DNA of 47,983 nt. It comes from Candidatus Hermodarchaeum yapensis (lineage in GTDB: Archaea; Asgardarchaeota; Hermodarchaeia; Hermodarchaeales; Hermodarchaeaceae). The position numbers were made by a program, and so were the translations under genes. The stretch is taken from assembly GCA_016840405.1 (NCBI GenBank), contig JAEOSK010000020.1, positions 1-47,983 on the forward strand, given 5' to 3'. Numbering within the stretch: the stretch's first letter is position 1; each line of letters starts with the position of its first letter. This document shows, in pieces, positions 9,394 to 17,048 of the stretch. The notes beneath the pieces are model-generated. The model was given only the letters and a program-made list of their open reading frames with translations, searched no databases and had not been told where the DNA came from.

Positions 9394-9519
9394 GTGACCG
9401 AGAACTAAGGTCAATGACCGGGCAACATCGTCGGAACGGCGAGCAGAGCCTGTTGACTAGTCGGCATTGGTCGATGGCATGAAGCAGGAAACTCCGCCTT
9501 TTAGGCTGGAGTAGTTCAC
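9394..9519 (+). mobile_element. Decayed IS200/IS605-type right end: tnpB C-terminal remnant and omega-RNA-like 3' end
   Basis: Read in frame, the plus strand gives ...RAEPVD, an in-frame TAG, then SALVDGMKQETPPFRLE and a stop at 9512-9514. The MKQE-type ending is characteristic of archaeal TnpB C-termini. The DNA ends in a hairpin (ACTCCGCC, TTTTA, GGC-T-GGAGT; 9491-9512) followed by GTAGTTCAC, the usual right end of IS605-family elements, which also forms the 3' end of the TnpB guide (omega) RNA. No tnpB body precedes it, since upstream frames are closed and only about 150 bases separate it from the neighbouring gene. I read it as a relic left by deletion. Whether it is still transcribed is unknown. 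Confidence 0.7.
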
Positions 9520-9537
9520 GTCAAATTAGGAACGATT

Positions 9538-9738
9538 TTATTTGTTCCCAAGATAGAAAATCAAACCCAAAACAAAGAACACACCGACAAACATGACGAC
9601 AAGCACTGTAAGTTCAATATCTAAAAACAAAACAGCTACTGGTGTGCCAATCAAAAGGTAGGGAAAGACAAGAATCGTAATAATCAGTGCCAAAAAGACT
9701 AGTCCAATCATCCATCCACGTTGCCGGCGACTAAACAT
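9538..9738 (-). CDS. Small two-helix membrane protein
   Basis: The protein has 66 residues from the ATG at 9738, with GGTGGAG 6 bases upstream; this excludes the TTG five codons earlier. A basic N-terminus (FSRRQRGW) is followed by two membrane helices (about 9-30 and 37-60) and a short polar end. Basic residues at the N-terminus suggest both termini are cytoplasmic. It stands alone between the IS605 relic and the divergent DMT transporter. I recognise no family or function. Confidence 0.6.
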   Translation of the reverse strand: MFSRRQRGWMIGLVFLALIITILVFPYLLIGTPVAVLFLDIELTVLVVMFVGVFFVLGLIFYLGNK

Positions 9739-9915
9739 CGAATACTCCACCAATTATCGGTTCAAGGGGATTCTCACGACATAGTTCCTTTAAGGTTTTC
9801 GTCATTGGTTAATCTTTACGTTTCAAAAATCAACCAATCCAGAACAGATTTCATGAGGAAGGCTTTTGTAACCTCCATCAAAAGAAACCCCACTCTAAAC
9901 TTAGGTGAACTCTGA

Positions 9916-10878
9916 GTGCTCGTCATACCTGCCCTATTAACCTTAATCAGTGGCATCCTATCGGGTATCGGACACTCCATTCAACGATACGGGCTAGACG
10001 CCCTACCCGAACTAACACCCCAGACATTCTATCGACGGCATATCCATCTTCTCATTACCATATTTACTACACCCATCTGGTTACTCGGAGGTATCCTCGC
10101 CGTATCCGGAGCCGTATTCAGATGGCAAGCCTTCTCAATGGGAGATGTAAGTCAACTCAAACCCCTAACCAACATCAACATCCTCGTCGTCGTAATAGTT
10201 GGCCTATTGTTCCTCCATGAACGTGTTGGACGCTTTGAATGGATCGGAATCTCAGGATTACTTGCGGGTGTCTTTATCCTCAGTATTTCCGCAGAAGAAC
10301 GGATTATCGACGTGTACAACCTTCCTTGGTACCTCACTTCAACCATTCTGTGTTTAATCCTAGTTGCGATCTTTGGCTTCATAGGCTCCCAGCTTGGTCG
10401 AAGTTCACGGGAAAAAGAGTTGTTCTTTGCTATGAGCGCAGGAACCCTCTATGGGATCGCCACGATTTTTCTCAAGGCTATGACCATCGAAGTCATCCAG
10501 GTCTTGGGGTATTTTTACATCTTAGATCCTGTATCACTCTTTGTGCTAGTCACTCGAGGGTCATTCTGGTTGTATCTCTCAAGTTCCGTAGTAGCCTATT
10601 TCCTCCTCCAATGTGCCTACTCTCATCGTCGAGTCTCAGTCGCCTTTCCAGTGAACAACTCACTGTCAACGGTGGTCCCCATCGTAATCTCCGTCGTAGT
10701 CTTTGGTGACTTGATTCTCATTCCGGTTGGTGCGCTGTTGCTCTTCCCATTTTCTTACATCCGCATCATCGGAATCGCAACCATCATCGCCGGGGTTCTG
10801 CTGCTTCGTCGATTCCAGGGGAAAACCTATGATTCATCTGCTGACGACGAAACCACAATGACTGCTAGCAAGCAATAA
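9916..10878 (+). CDS. DMT superfamily (EamA-like) transporter
   Basis: The protein has 320 residues and a GTG start at 9916, with AGGTGA 8 bases upstream. Nine or ten hydrophobic helices are arranged as two EamA-like halves. The first half ends in GVFILSISAEE after an LHERVGRFEWIGISGLLAG helix pair, a classic EamA signature; the second half has VVFGDLILIPVGALLL and IIAGVLLLRRFQG. Such proteins move amino acids, nucleotide sugars or other metabolites across the cytoplasmic membrane, and NIPA-type Mg transporters are a related possibility. It is a single gene. Its last codons and stop lie inside a 21-bp tandem duplication. Confidence 0.82.
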   Translation: MLVIPALLTLISGILSGIGHSIQRYGLDALPELTPQTFYRRHIHLLITIFTTPIWLLGGILAVSGAVFRWQAFSMGDVSQLKPLTNINILVVVIVGLLFLHERVGRFEWIGISGLLAGVFILSISAEERIIDVYNLPWYLTSTILCLILVAIFGFIGSQLGRSSREKELFFAMSAGTLYGIATIFLKAMTIEVIQVLGYFYILDPVSLFVLVTRGSFWLYLSSSVVAYFLLQCAYSHRRVSVAFPVNNSLSTVVPIVISVVVFGDLILIPVGALLLFPFSYIRIIGIATIIAGVLLLRRFQGKTYDSSADDETTMTASKQ

Positions 10879-10905
10879 GAAGTTGCTAACAAGCAGTAAG
10901 AAATT
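10864..10905 (+). repeat. 21-bp tandem duplication across the DMT transporter stop codon
   Basis: Two adjacent 21-base copies (10864-10884 and 10885-10905) match at 18 positions. The first encodes the last residues of the transporter and its TAA; the second lies just after it and reproduces the same codons and stop. This is probably a replication-slippage duplication. Confidence 0.8.
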
Positions 10906-11028
10906 GTTTAGTTGCCCACCGAATCAAATGACAAACTATTTCAGGAAGGGATGTGGGTGCTGTCGGTACAACTGTTGAGCCAGTTGCATGGGACGCCACA
11001 GAAGGGTGTATTGGGTGGAGAAACCCGC

Positions 11029-11235
11029 CTAAGCGCCGTCCTCGATGTCTCTCTCGTTTTTCTTCTTCCACCAACAGGTTCGGTAAGCAGAGTACCAAGC
11101 TCTCAAGACAGTGGAACCATATAGAATGAGTACTGAAGACGGATGGATGTACAAGCCCCATAACAAGGCACTCACACACCAACCAGTAACGACCAGAGCG
11201 ATCACAACGTAATCTGCCTTTTTCACCTTCAACAC
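11029..11235 (-). CDS. Small two-helix membrane protein
   Basis: The protein has 68 residues from a GTG at 11235. A short basic lead (LKVKKADY) is followed by two membrane helices (about 9-28 and 32-48) and a polar, basic C-terminus. The ribosome binding site is weak (AGAGAGAA). It is preferred over the overlapping minus-strand frame at 10886-11182, which lacks a coherent hydrophobic pattern. It lies downstream of the 147-residue membrane protein on the same strand. The family is unknown. Confidence 0.5.
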   Translation of the reverse strand: MLKVKKADYVVIALVVTGWCVSALLWGLYIHPSSVLILYGSTVLRAWYSAYRTCWWKKKNERDIEDGA

Positions 11236-11400
11236 TATCGCGGACGTTCTCTCTTTTTTGGCTGTGGTTTTTGTCTTTTTCTAACGCCGGTGTTACGTTG
11301 CGCTTCGGTGCCTTTTACTACTTTCGCGAAGCAACAAGGTTTTATTTTACATACACTTCGTGAGTAAAAGTTAGCCTTATTGCCTTACGATACTTTCGGT

Positions 11401-11844
11401 TTAGTCCTCTTCTTCCGCCTTGCGGTTGCTAGGCATGATTCTCGGTTTGGCACGATTCACCACTAAGGCCGCTCCGAAGAGAACAATGCTGTTGAAGGGA
11501 ACCAAGAAACCACCGTACACCACCATAAAGATAGCCATGACAAAATAAATAACGCCAACCACAAGGGTGGGGAGTAACCCGTACCATACGTACCGGATGT
11601 TCTTGCTGCGCAAAAACCAGCCCCAGCCCACCAACACCGACGCCACCATAATCAACCACGCCACCCGAGCACCTCCAGCCCCAGTCCAGCTAAGTATTAT
11701 TAGGCTCACCACGGAATTCCCCCAGTAGAGTTGAAAAGTAGGCCAAAGCGTCACACCAAGAGGGGGAATCATGTACCCGATCCAGACCATGGCAAAGGAC
11801 AGGGAAACCCAAATTCGTTCGTGATACTGAACCAACCCTTCCAT
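11401..11844 (-). CDS. Four-to-five-helix membrane protein, unknown family
   Basis: The protein has 147 residues from the ATG at 11844. Hydrophobic segments at about 12-32, 40-55, 62-78, 86-110 and 113-128 give four or five membrane helices, followed by a charged cytoplasmic tail (KPRIMPSNRKAEEED). No motif is recognised. The 165 bp between this gene and 11029-11235 contain an imperfect hairpin (about 11294-11334), and a common transcript is possible. It is divergent from the zinc-ribbon ORF, only 17 bp away. Confidence 0.65.
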   Translation of the reverse strand: MEGLVQYHERIWVSLSFAMVWIGYMIPPLGVTLWPTFQLYWGNSVVSLIILSWTGAGGARVAWLIMVASVLVGWGWFLRSKNIRYVWYGLLPTLVVGVIYFVMAIFMVVYGGFLVPFNSIVLFGAALVVNRAKPRIMPSNRKAEEED

Positions 11845-11860
11845 CTCGACAAGTATCTAG

Positions 11861-12076
11861 TCAACCTCGCCTGAAAAATTTTGTCGAAGGTGTGGGGCAG
11901 AACATAGAGTGAGCAAACGCAAAAGAAAGCTGGTTTGCCAGAGTTGTGGTTTAATTATGGATGGAAAAAAATATGTTTCTGAAATCCCCAAAACGCCGAG
12001 GACTGAGACTGGGGACCTATTTGAAACACTTCGACGTGGTGGAAGACGACCTGCTCTCGTGAAAAGAAAAGGATAG
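11861..12076 (+). CDS. Small zinc-ribbon protein with no standard start codon visible
   Basis: The open frame runs from just after a TAG (11858-11860) to the TAG at 12074-12076, up to 71 codons. It encodes PEKFCRRCGAEHRVSKRKRK, then LVCQSCGL, a CxxC...CxxC zinc ribbon about 24 residues long, and a basic C-terminus rich in Arg and Gly. No ATG, GTG or TTG lies before the first Cys. The first in-frame GTG and ATG fall inside or after the ribbon. Either a non-standard start is used, the gene has lost its start, or the ORF is not translated as such. The Cys pattern makes a real origin likely. Confidence 0.45.
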   Translation, partial: STSPEKFCRRCGAEHRVSKRKRKLVCQSCGLIMDGKKYVSEIPKTPRTETGDLFETLRRGGRRPALVKRKG

Positions 12077-12103
12077 GCTATATCGCTTGTATTTGTTTAT
12101 CTG

Positions 12104-13531
12104 ATGACTTTTAAGGAAAAAAGGAGTTTAACAGGTAGCGAGATACCGCCATACCCACTCATCAGGAAAGGCAAGGTGAAGGGCATGCATCGATTCTTAG
12201 CACAATTGAATGAAGCATGGAAGGCTGGATACGAATTAGTCAAAAAGAGTCCAGTCATTCTAAAACGCACCGACATCAATTCCGTAATGTCACATTCTGG
12301 AAAAATCATGAATGAAAGACGAATTCGTGAAGCACTCGAAACAACCATTGAACTACGAGAAACCGGGGCTGCTGCTATCTCAGATGCATCCCACCAGTCT
12401 CGAAAAGGGCGAACGGATTTCTATCCCACACTCGAACACGCCCACACAATAAATCGAATTTTAGAAATCGAATACCCCGATCACTATGATGAATGGGAAT
12501 ACATCTTCAACGAAACCTCCTGGGGATTACCCCAGTTTGGCTATCTGATCAAAGGACGCAACGTCTTGAGTAATAACATCCGATTTGCACCTTGGGAACT
12601 CAAAGTGCCAGAAGACCTGAACGATACCCCTCCTGTTCAACTTGTTGAAAAACTCCGGGATGCTGGACATCAAGTGTGCTACATTCAGGACGCCTTCCCT
12701 TCTGCTCATCGAGGTGGTAACAAGAAAGATACATCCATGTATGAACTTCCGGCGTTTCTTAAACAACGAGGGATTCCCGTCTTCCCATCTCGCCACTTTG
12801 CAAAAGAGATGGAAAAGTTTGCAAAAATAAACGAACTCATCAATCACAGCAAAAAAGTCGTCGTCGCCCTTTTTGGGGGAAAAGTAACTGATTACCTGGA
12901 AATCATAGCCCTTTACCAACGTCATGATAATGTAGAATTCCTAGCTGGGTCATTACTTAGCCTCGTCTACCTTAAAACCCAATATCCATCTCTAACCTTC
13001 GGAGTTAATGACGAACGATTCTTCCAAGATATTGGCAAAAAGGAATTAGCCCAGTTCAACAGACTCTATGATCCCGACCGAGTGCATCTCGCGAAAGATA
13101 TCATCATCACCACACCTGATGAGATACTCACCAAGACATTAGGTCCAAAAATGAAACTCCGATATGAGGTCCAAGGAATCGGACCCAAAACCGTCGATTA
13201 CTATACAGAGGTGGTGAAGGGTGCTCAATTGCTCATGGTTAATGGCTGCCCGTTCAACATTCGACGCTTCGAAACCTTTGGAGGTTACTTCAAGGACTTC
13301 ATGACCCGAGTACGAAAACGAAATGGTGGTCTAAAAATCTATGAATGCGGAGGCGATGCAATCACTGCCATCAAATTCGCCGAAGTAAAAACAGATATCA
13401 GCTCCACAGCCGGCAAACTGGGTCTCCTAGCCCCAATGATAGAAACCCTAGATGATTTGAAACAACACGCTCCAGCCGTTGTCCCCCTTATCGAATTGAA
13501 TCAAGCATTTCCTCTAAATGCTTCAAAATAG
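12104..13531 (+). CDS. Divergent phosphoglycerate-kinase-like protein
   Basis: This 475-residue protein keeps the PGK order of motifs. Substrate-side residues are D57 and N59 (RTDINS), R73 (ERRIREAL), H97 and R100 (SHQSRKG), R160 (NNIRFAP) and H202/R203 (DAFPSAHRGG). The nucleotide side has FGGKVTD (257-263), GPKT (360-363) and GGDAITAI (416-423). The usual STGGGA phosphate loop is replaced by SSTAGK (433-438), and GGAK lacks one residue. It is longer than typical PGK (about 400) because of insertions and an N-terminal lead. ATG 12104 has no ribosome binding site, while Met28 (12185) has AGGTGAAGGGC just before it and may be the true start. No glycolytic neighbours are present. It could be a diverged PGK or a paralogue with another phosphotransfer role. 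Confidence 0.75.
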   Translation: MTFKEKRSLTGSEIPPYPLIRKGKVKGMHRFLAQLNEAWKAGYELVKKSPVILKRTDINSVMSHSGKIMNERRIREALETTIELRETGAAAISDASHQSRKGRTDFYPTLEHAHTINRILEIEYPDHYDEWEYIFNETSWGLPQFGYLIKGRNVLSNNIRFAPWELKVPEDLNDTPPVQLVEKLRDAGHQVCYIQDAFPSAHRGGNKKDTSMYELPAFLKQRGIPVFPSRHFAKEMEKFAKINELINHSKKVVVALFGGKVTDYLEIIALYQRHDNVEFLAGSLLSLVYLKTQYPSLTFGVNDERFFQDIGKKELAQFNRLYDPDRVHLAKDIIITTPDEILTKTLGPKMKLRYEVQGIGPKTVDYYTEVVKGAQLLMVNGCPFNIRRFETFGGYFKDFMTRVRKRNGGLKIYECGGDAITAIKFAEVKTDISSTAGKLGLLAPMIETLDDLKQHAPAVVPLIELNQAFPLNASK

Positions 13532-13569
13532 AATCAACGAAATTGAAGCAGACTTCAGATTCTTGTATA

Positions 13570-15669
13570 TTACGAAACGGTTTTTCCGCAATGACCACAG
13601 AAAATCGCATTCGGAGTAAGAGGAGCACCACAATGATAGCAAAAGCCTGACCGTGTTGAACCAGTTGGTACTAGTGACTCTTCAGTGGGTGGAGGGGAAT
13701 AATCCGCTGGTGGAGGCCTATATGCTGGATTATGTTGTGCAGGAACATATTCCGGCGCTTCTTGTCTCCTTCGTCGTTGTAATCGCCAACACACAAAGAG
13801 AACCACGATTAATATGATCGCCGCGCCTAGAATCACCCAGACAATTGTCCCCATTCCTGATAATGGAATGGAATAATATGACCCCGAATTATCATTGGTT
13901 GTCGTCCTGTTAGCGGCATCAGTCACCGTCACATAATATTGCACTGACATCTGTCCTAGATAGTCAAGAGGATGAAATGTACCCAAAAGACCTCGCCATT
14001 GCGTTCCTGAAACGAAGGTCATTCCAACTCGATACCAGGTAGTATCGCCTTGTCGCTGGAAGAAAATTGTAGCATTGACAATCCAAGTGTCATCTGAGGC
14101 TTCCAAAGTGATAATAATCGAGTCACCAAACCCCGCTACCTCTGGCAAATGTGAAACAGAGTGGATAACCGGAGCAGCAAGATCGACAAAGAAACGAGAT
14201 TGGATGCTTAGTCGTCGACCCGTTCCCGCTAGTTCCATAATTAGAGTAGCATTATGGGCTCCAGCTGAAAGACCAATCGCATCATAAGTTGTACCTATGC
14301 CTGTATAACTCAGAGTGCCGTCAACAAGTAATTCAAAGTGGTCAATTCCAGGTCCGGCCGCGGAGCCTGTCCATTCAATCGTGACATTGGGAGATAGAAA
14401 GACGGCTCCATCCAGGGGGTTGAGGAACTCCATGAATGCCCGAATAACTGAGACATTATAGGCTTGACCGACTTCTCCCTCGACAATCATGGAAAATTGT
14501 CCTATTGATGACACATAAGAATCGACTTCACCTGCTCCAATATCAAAAGCACCATCATCTTTCGAAGGCGTCAGCGGATGCGAATCTATGACTTGTACAA
14601 TCCCATGACCAGACTCAAGGGTTTCGTTGATAAATGTGACAATTACTCCTTCATCGGGCAAAGAGGCATCATAACCGATTTGACGTCGGACTTCAATCAA
14701 GAAATACTGATCCGCTGTAACTGGGATTTTCAATAAGTGAACTCCTGTTGTTGAAAGCTCCAGTGGATCAATTAGAGTGGTAGCATCTGTAGCTACTTCG
14801 AACAATCGGCTGCCATTAACCCAACCCATTTCAGTCTTACACCATCCCATCATGTGGGCTGGCTGTTCTCCTAGACCAGCTGGTCCATTCCAAGATCCTG
14901 CAGCCATCAATCCCCAATGGTCCACAAAATGTCTTTCTGCGGGTGTTACATCATACAAGTCCGGAAGACCAAGATCATGTCCAAATTCGTGGGCAAGTGT
15001 ACCAACATTTGAAAGATCACCCGGATAACTCTCTTCAGGGCTGACAGAGGCTCGGGTAATTGTTGTCCCATCGACATTTATTGTAAAGCCTGACCATTCA
15101 CTTGACCAATAATCTTGCCAATCATGGCTCAGCTCTTGTCCCTGTCCAGCATGAATAATGGTAACGCCATCATAGGCGTTAAAATTGACGTAGGGATCTG
15201 CTTCATTGATGGCATCTTCGACGAGTTCAAATTTAGGGTCACTAGGGTGGGAGGTACCTTCAACGTAATATGATCGTTCATGTCCTAGTGGAAGCCATGC
15301 AGTCGTATCGCCATCGATGCTAACCGCACCATAGGAAATCTCATCATAATAAGCATCTAGTTCAGGAATCGAATTGACTTCAACATCATTTGAAGAGAAA
15401 GTATGCGTTTTGTCATCAAATTCCACTAAAATCACAATTAGGTTATATGTTCCTACTGCATCCATTGGTGCATACATCACTTCAGGAGGTAGTGGGTCGT
15501 CCAACCCAATTCGTGAAACAACATACTGAGGTGAAACAGAATCACTTCTCGCCTCCTGGTTCGAACTGGTAGAACCAATTCCTAAAGGTGTCACAAAAAG
15601 TGGTGCAAAAATAAGTATCAACAAAAGGAGGGGGAAGAGTTGTTTTTTCCGTATAGACATCATGGACAT
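13570..15669 (-). CDS. Secreted, membrane-anchored M6-family metalloprotease with C-terminal zinc ribbon
   Basis: The protein has 699 residues from the ATG at 15669, with AGAGGT 8 bases upstream; the frame stays open 15 codons earlier. A signal peptide (about 8-30) precedes the catalytic domain. HEFGHDLGLPD at about 227-237 is the HExxHxxGxxD zinc site of immune-inhibitor-A (M6) peptidases, with the LMAAGSWN Met-turn after it. Beta-sandwich domains follow, then one membrane helix (about 615-637), a basic stop-transfer, a Pro-rich linker, and a terminal ribbon CYHCGAPL...CGHCGK. The tail should face the cytoplasm. The active-site residues look complete, so this is probably a working surface protease. 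It is a single gene, convergent with the PGK-like gene. Confidence 0.87.
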   Translation of the reverse strand: MSMMSIRKKQLFPLLLLILIFAPLFVTPLGIGSTSSNQEARSDSVSPQYVVSRIGLDDPLPPEVMYAPMDAVGTYNLIVILVEFDDKTHTFSSNDVEVNSIPELDAYYDEISYGAVSIDGDTTAWLPLGHERSYYVEGTSHPSDPKFELVEDAINEADPYVNFNAYDGVTIIHAGQGQELSHDWQDYWSSEWSGFTINVDGTTITRASVSPEESYPGDLSNVGTLAHEFGHDLGLPDLYDVTPAERHFVDHWGLMAAGSWNGPAGLGEQPAHMMGWCKTEMGWVNGSRLFEVATDATTLIDPLELSTTGVHLLKIPVTADQYFLIEVRRQIGYDASLPDEGVIVTFINETLESGHGIVQVIDSHPLTPSKDDGAFDIGAGEVDSYVSSIGQFSMIVEGEVGQAYNVSVIRAFMEFLNPLDGAVFLSPNVTIEWTGSAAGPGIDHFELLVDGTLSYTGIGTTYDAIGLSAGAHNATLIMELAGTGRRLSIQSRFFVDLAAPVIHSVSHLPEVAGFGDSIIITLEASDDTWIVNATIFFQRQGDTTWYRVGMTFVSGTQWRGLLGTFHPLDYLGQMSVQYYVTVTDAANRTTTNDNSGSYYSIPLSGMGTIVWVILGAAIILIVVLFVCWRLQRRRRQEAPEYVPAQHNPAYRPPPADYSPPPTEESLVPTGSTRSGFCYHCGAPLTPNAIFCGHCGKTVS

Positions 15670-15846
15670 AGCTTTTACCTCTGTAGCCCTTCTTCTCCAT
15701 GTTCTGTGAATCATATATCATGTTATGTCGAAGATATACAACGCACTAACAAACCTCTAAAAATCCCAGTGATAAACTTTCGGTTCTACCTACCAGAGAA
15801 ATCGGATTTCTGGTTCCCTCGCAATTAACAAGCTTCCAGAGAAGAA

Positions 15847-16407
15847 CTATGGGGGACCACGCCGTTGGGTATGGTGATTATACATCATTTTCGCCAAAGT
15901 ATTGAAAGCTGTCGTAACATGGTGTCCCGTCTTCGCCGATGTTTCATCATACTGAAACAGCCCAAGCTCCTTTGCAACCTTTGATCCCTGTTCAGGAGTC
16001 ACCTTCCGATTCTTCTCTAAATCCGCTTTGTTTCCTAATAATATGAGAAGCGGCTCTGGTCCTACGGCCTCACGAAATGCATCAACCCATCGAGGAATTG
16101 TTTCAAGGGTCTGTGGACGAGTTAAATCAAATACCAGAATACCACCTGAGGCGCCCTGACAATAACGGGTTCGAAGATCTCGAAAAATATCTTGCCCCGC
16201 TAAATCCCAGATTAATAACTTGAAAAGCTGATTTTCGATTTTTGCATCATAGGTGCTTATATCAATACCAAGTGTACGGCGATAATCGCGATCAAATTTC
16301 CCAGTTACATATTTGTTAACTAGACTAGTTTTTCCAACTGCGGCTTCTCCTAAGGTGACAAGCTTGTACACAGCGTCAAAACGTTTTTCTTCATCAGGAA
16401 TACTCAC
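15847..16407 (-). CDS. Ras-superfamily small GTPase (Rab/Arf-like)
   Basis: The protein has 186 residues and a GTG start at 16407, with GGAGGT 7 bases upstream. It shows the full G-box set: G1 GEAAVGKTS (20-28), a Thr in switch I near RRTLGID, G3 DLAGQ, G4 NKAD and G5 ETSAK. ETSAK and NKAD are typical of Ras/Rab proteins of eukaryotes and Asgard archaea. The C-terminus (HHTQRRGPP) has no Cys, so it is not prenylated in the usual way. The Gln of DLAGQ, needed for hydrolysis, is present. It is probably a signalling or membrane-trafficking switch. A TATA box lies about 55 bases upstream, and no GAP or GEF is next to it. Confidence 0.93.
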   Translation of the reverse strand: MSIPDEEKRFDAVYKLVTLGEAAVGKTSLVNKYVTGKFDRDYRRTLGIDISTYDAKIENQLFKLLIWDLAGQDIFRDLRTRYCQGASGGILVFDLTRPQTLETIPRWVDAFREAVGPEPLLILLGNKADLEKNRKVTPEQGSKVAKELGLFQYDETSAKTGHHVTTAFNTLAKMMYNHHTQRRGPP

Positions 16408-16460
16408 TGCTCAACCTCCATATCCTGAAAGGAAATCTATCATAATTTAGGAATGGTGTC

Positions 16461-16470
16461 CCTATAAGGC
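16461..16470 (-). promoter_or_regulatory. TATA box of the small GTPase gene
   Basis: On the minus strand the sequence is GCCTTATAGG, about 55 bases before the GTG start, allowing a leader of about 30 bases with the GGAGGT site. Confidence 0.45.
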
Positions 16471-16492
16471 TTCCCAACACTCCTCCAGTATC

Positions 16493-16876
16493 TCATTTTT
16501 GAGTTAATAAGTCTTTCAATTTCTCTTCGTATTTTTCATACAGTTTCAACAGCTGCTGACCGAGTTCAGTTAAAGCCGTACCACCACTCCCCTCTCTGTA
16601 ACCTCGGCGCTTTTCAACAATTGGCGCGCCAAGTCGTTCTTCCACCTTCCGAAGATATCCCCACGCAAATCGATACGAGGGCGATTCCATTTCACCTAAC
16701 TCATCTTCGGGGAGCGATTTCACCGCCTGACTTATCGACCCATATTCATCAATGCCACGCAACAGAAGTGCCCCTCCCCGTCCTAATATCAGTTCACCAT
16801 CCAGCTCAAACCAAAACTTCGCCTTCGGCACCAACGTCTCAAGTAACGGGGGAGTATTTTTTTTCATTTTCTTCAT
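16493..16876 (-). CDS. ModE-like winged-helix DNA-binding protein
   Basis: The protein has 127 residues from the ATG at 16876; the ATG three codons later (16867) fits the AGGTGAGG site better. It matches the N-terminal DNA-binding domain of molybdate regulators of the ModE type: IDEYGSISQAVKSL, then SYRFAWGYLRKVEERLGAP, EKRRGYREGSGGTALTELG and a helical tail. A few extra acidic residues (PEDELGEME) are inserted before the recognition helix. It has no molybdate-binding domain, as in many archaeal members. It is divergent from the APH-like kinase gene and just upstream of the GTPase gene on the same strand. The regulated genes are unknown. Confidence 0.8.
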   Translation of the reverse strand: MKKMKKNTPPLLETLVPKAKFWFELDGELILGRGGALLLRGIDEYGSISQAVKSLPEDELGEMESPSYRFAWGYLRKVEERLGAPIVEKRRGYREGSGGTALTELGQQLLKLYEKYEEKLKDLLTQK

Positions 16877-17048
16877 ACCTCACCTATCTTGTCATCGAAC
16901 CACAACTAGACTCGCTATAGACAATTGTTCACACTTTATGAAGCTCTCATTACCTCAAATACCTACTGGCATTTGATCAAGCCTGACGCTCCGAAAACTC
17001 TTAACCCATCGCATCCCAACACACATACATTACGCTGAGGACAATGCC

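Noticed and set aside
10886..11182. 98-codon minus-strand ORF overlapping the small membrane protein
   Set aside because: It has no coherent domain or hydrophobic pattern and a composition typical of a shadow frame; the overlapping 68-residue frame with two clear helices is a better gene.
11294..11334. Imperfect hairpin between two small membrane-protein genes
   Set aside because: The stem is short and bulged with no T tract in the right position on either strand, so it is not called as a terminator or RNA.
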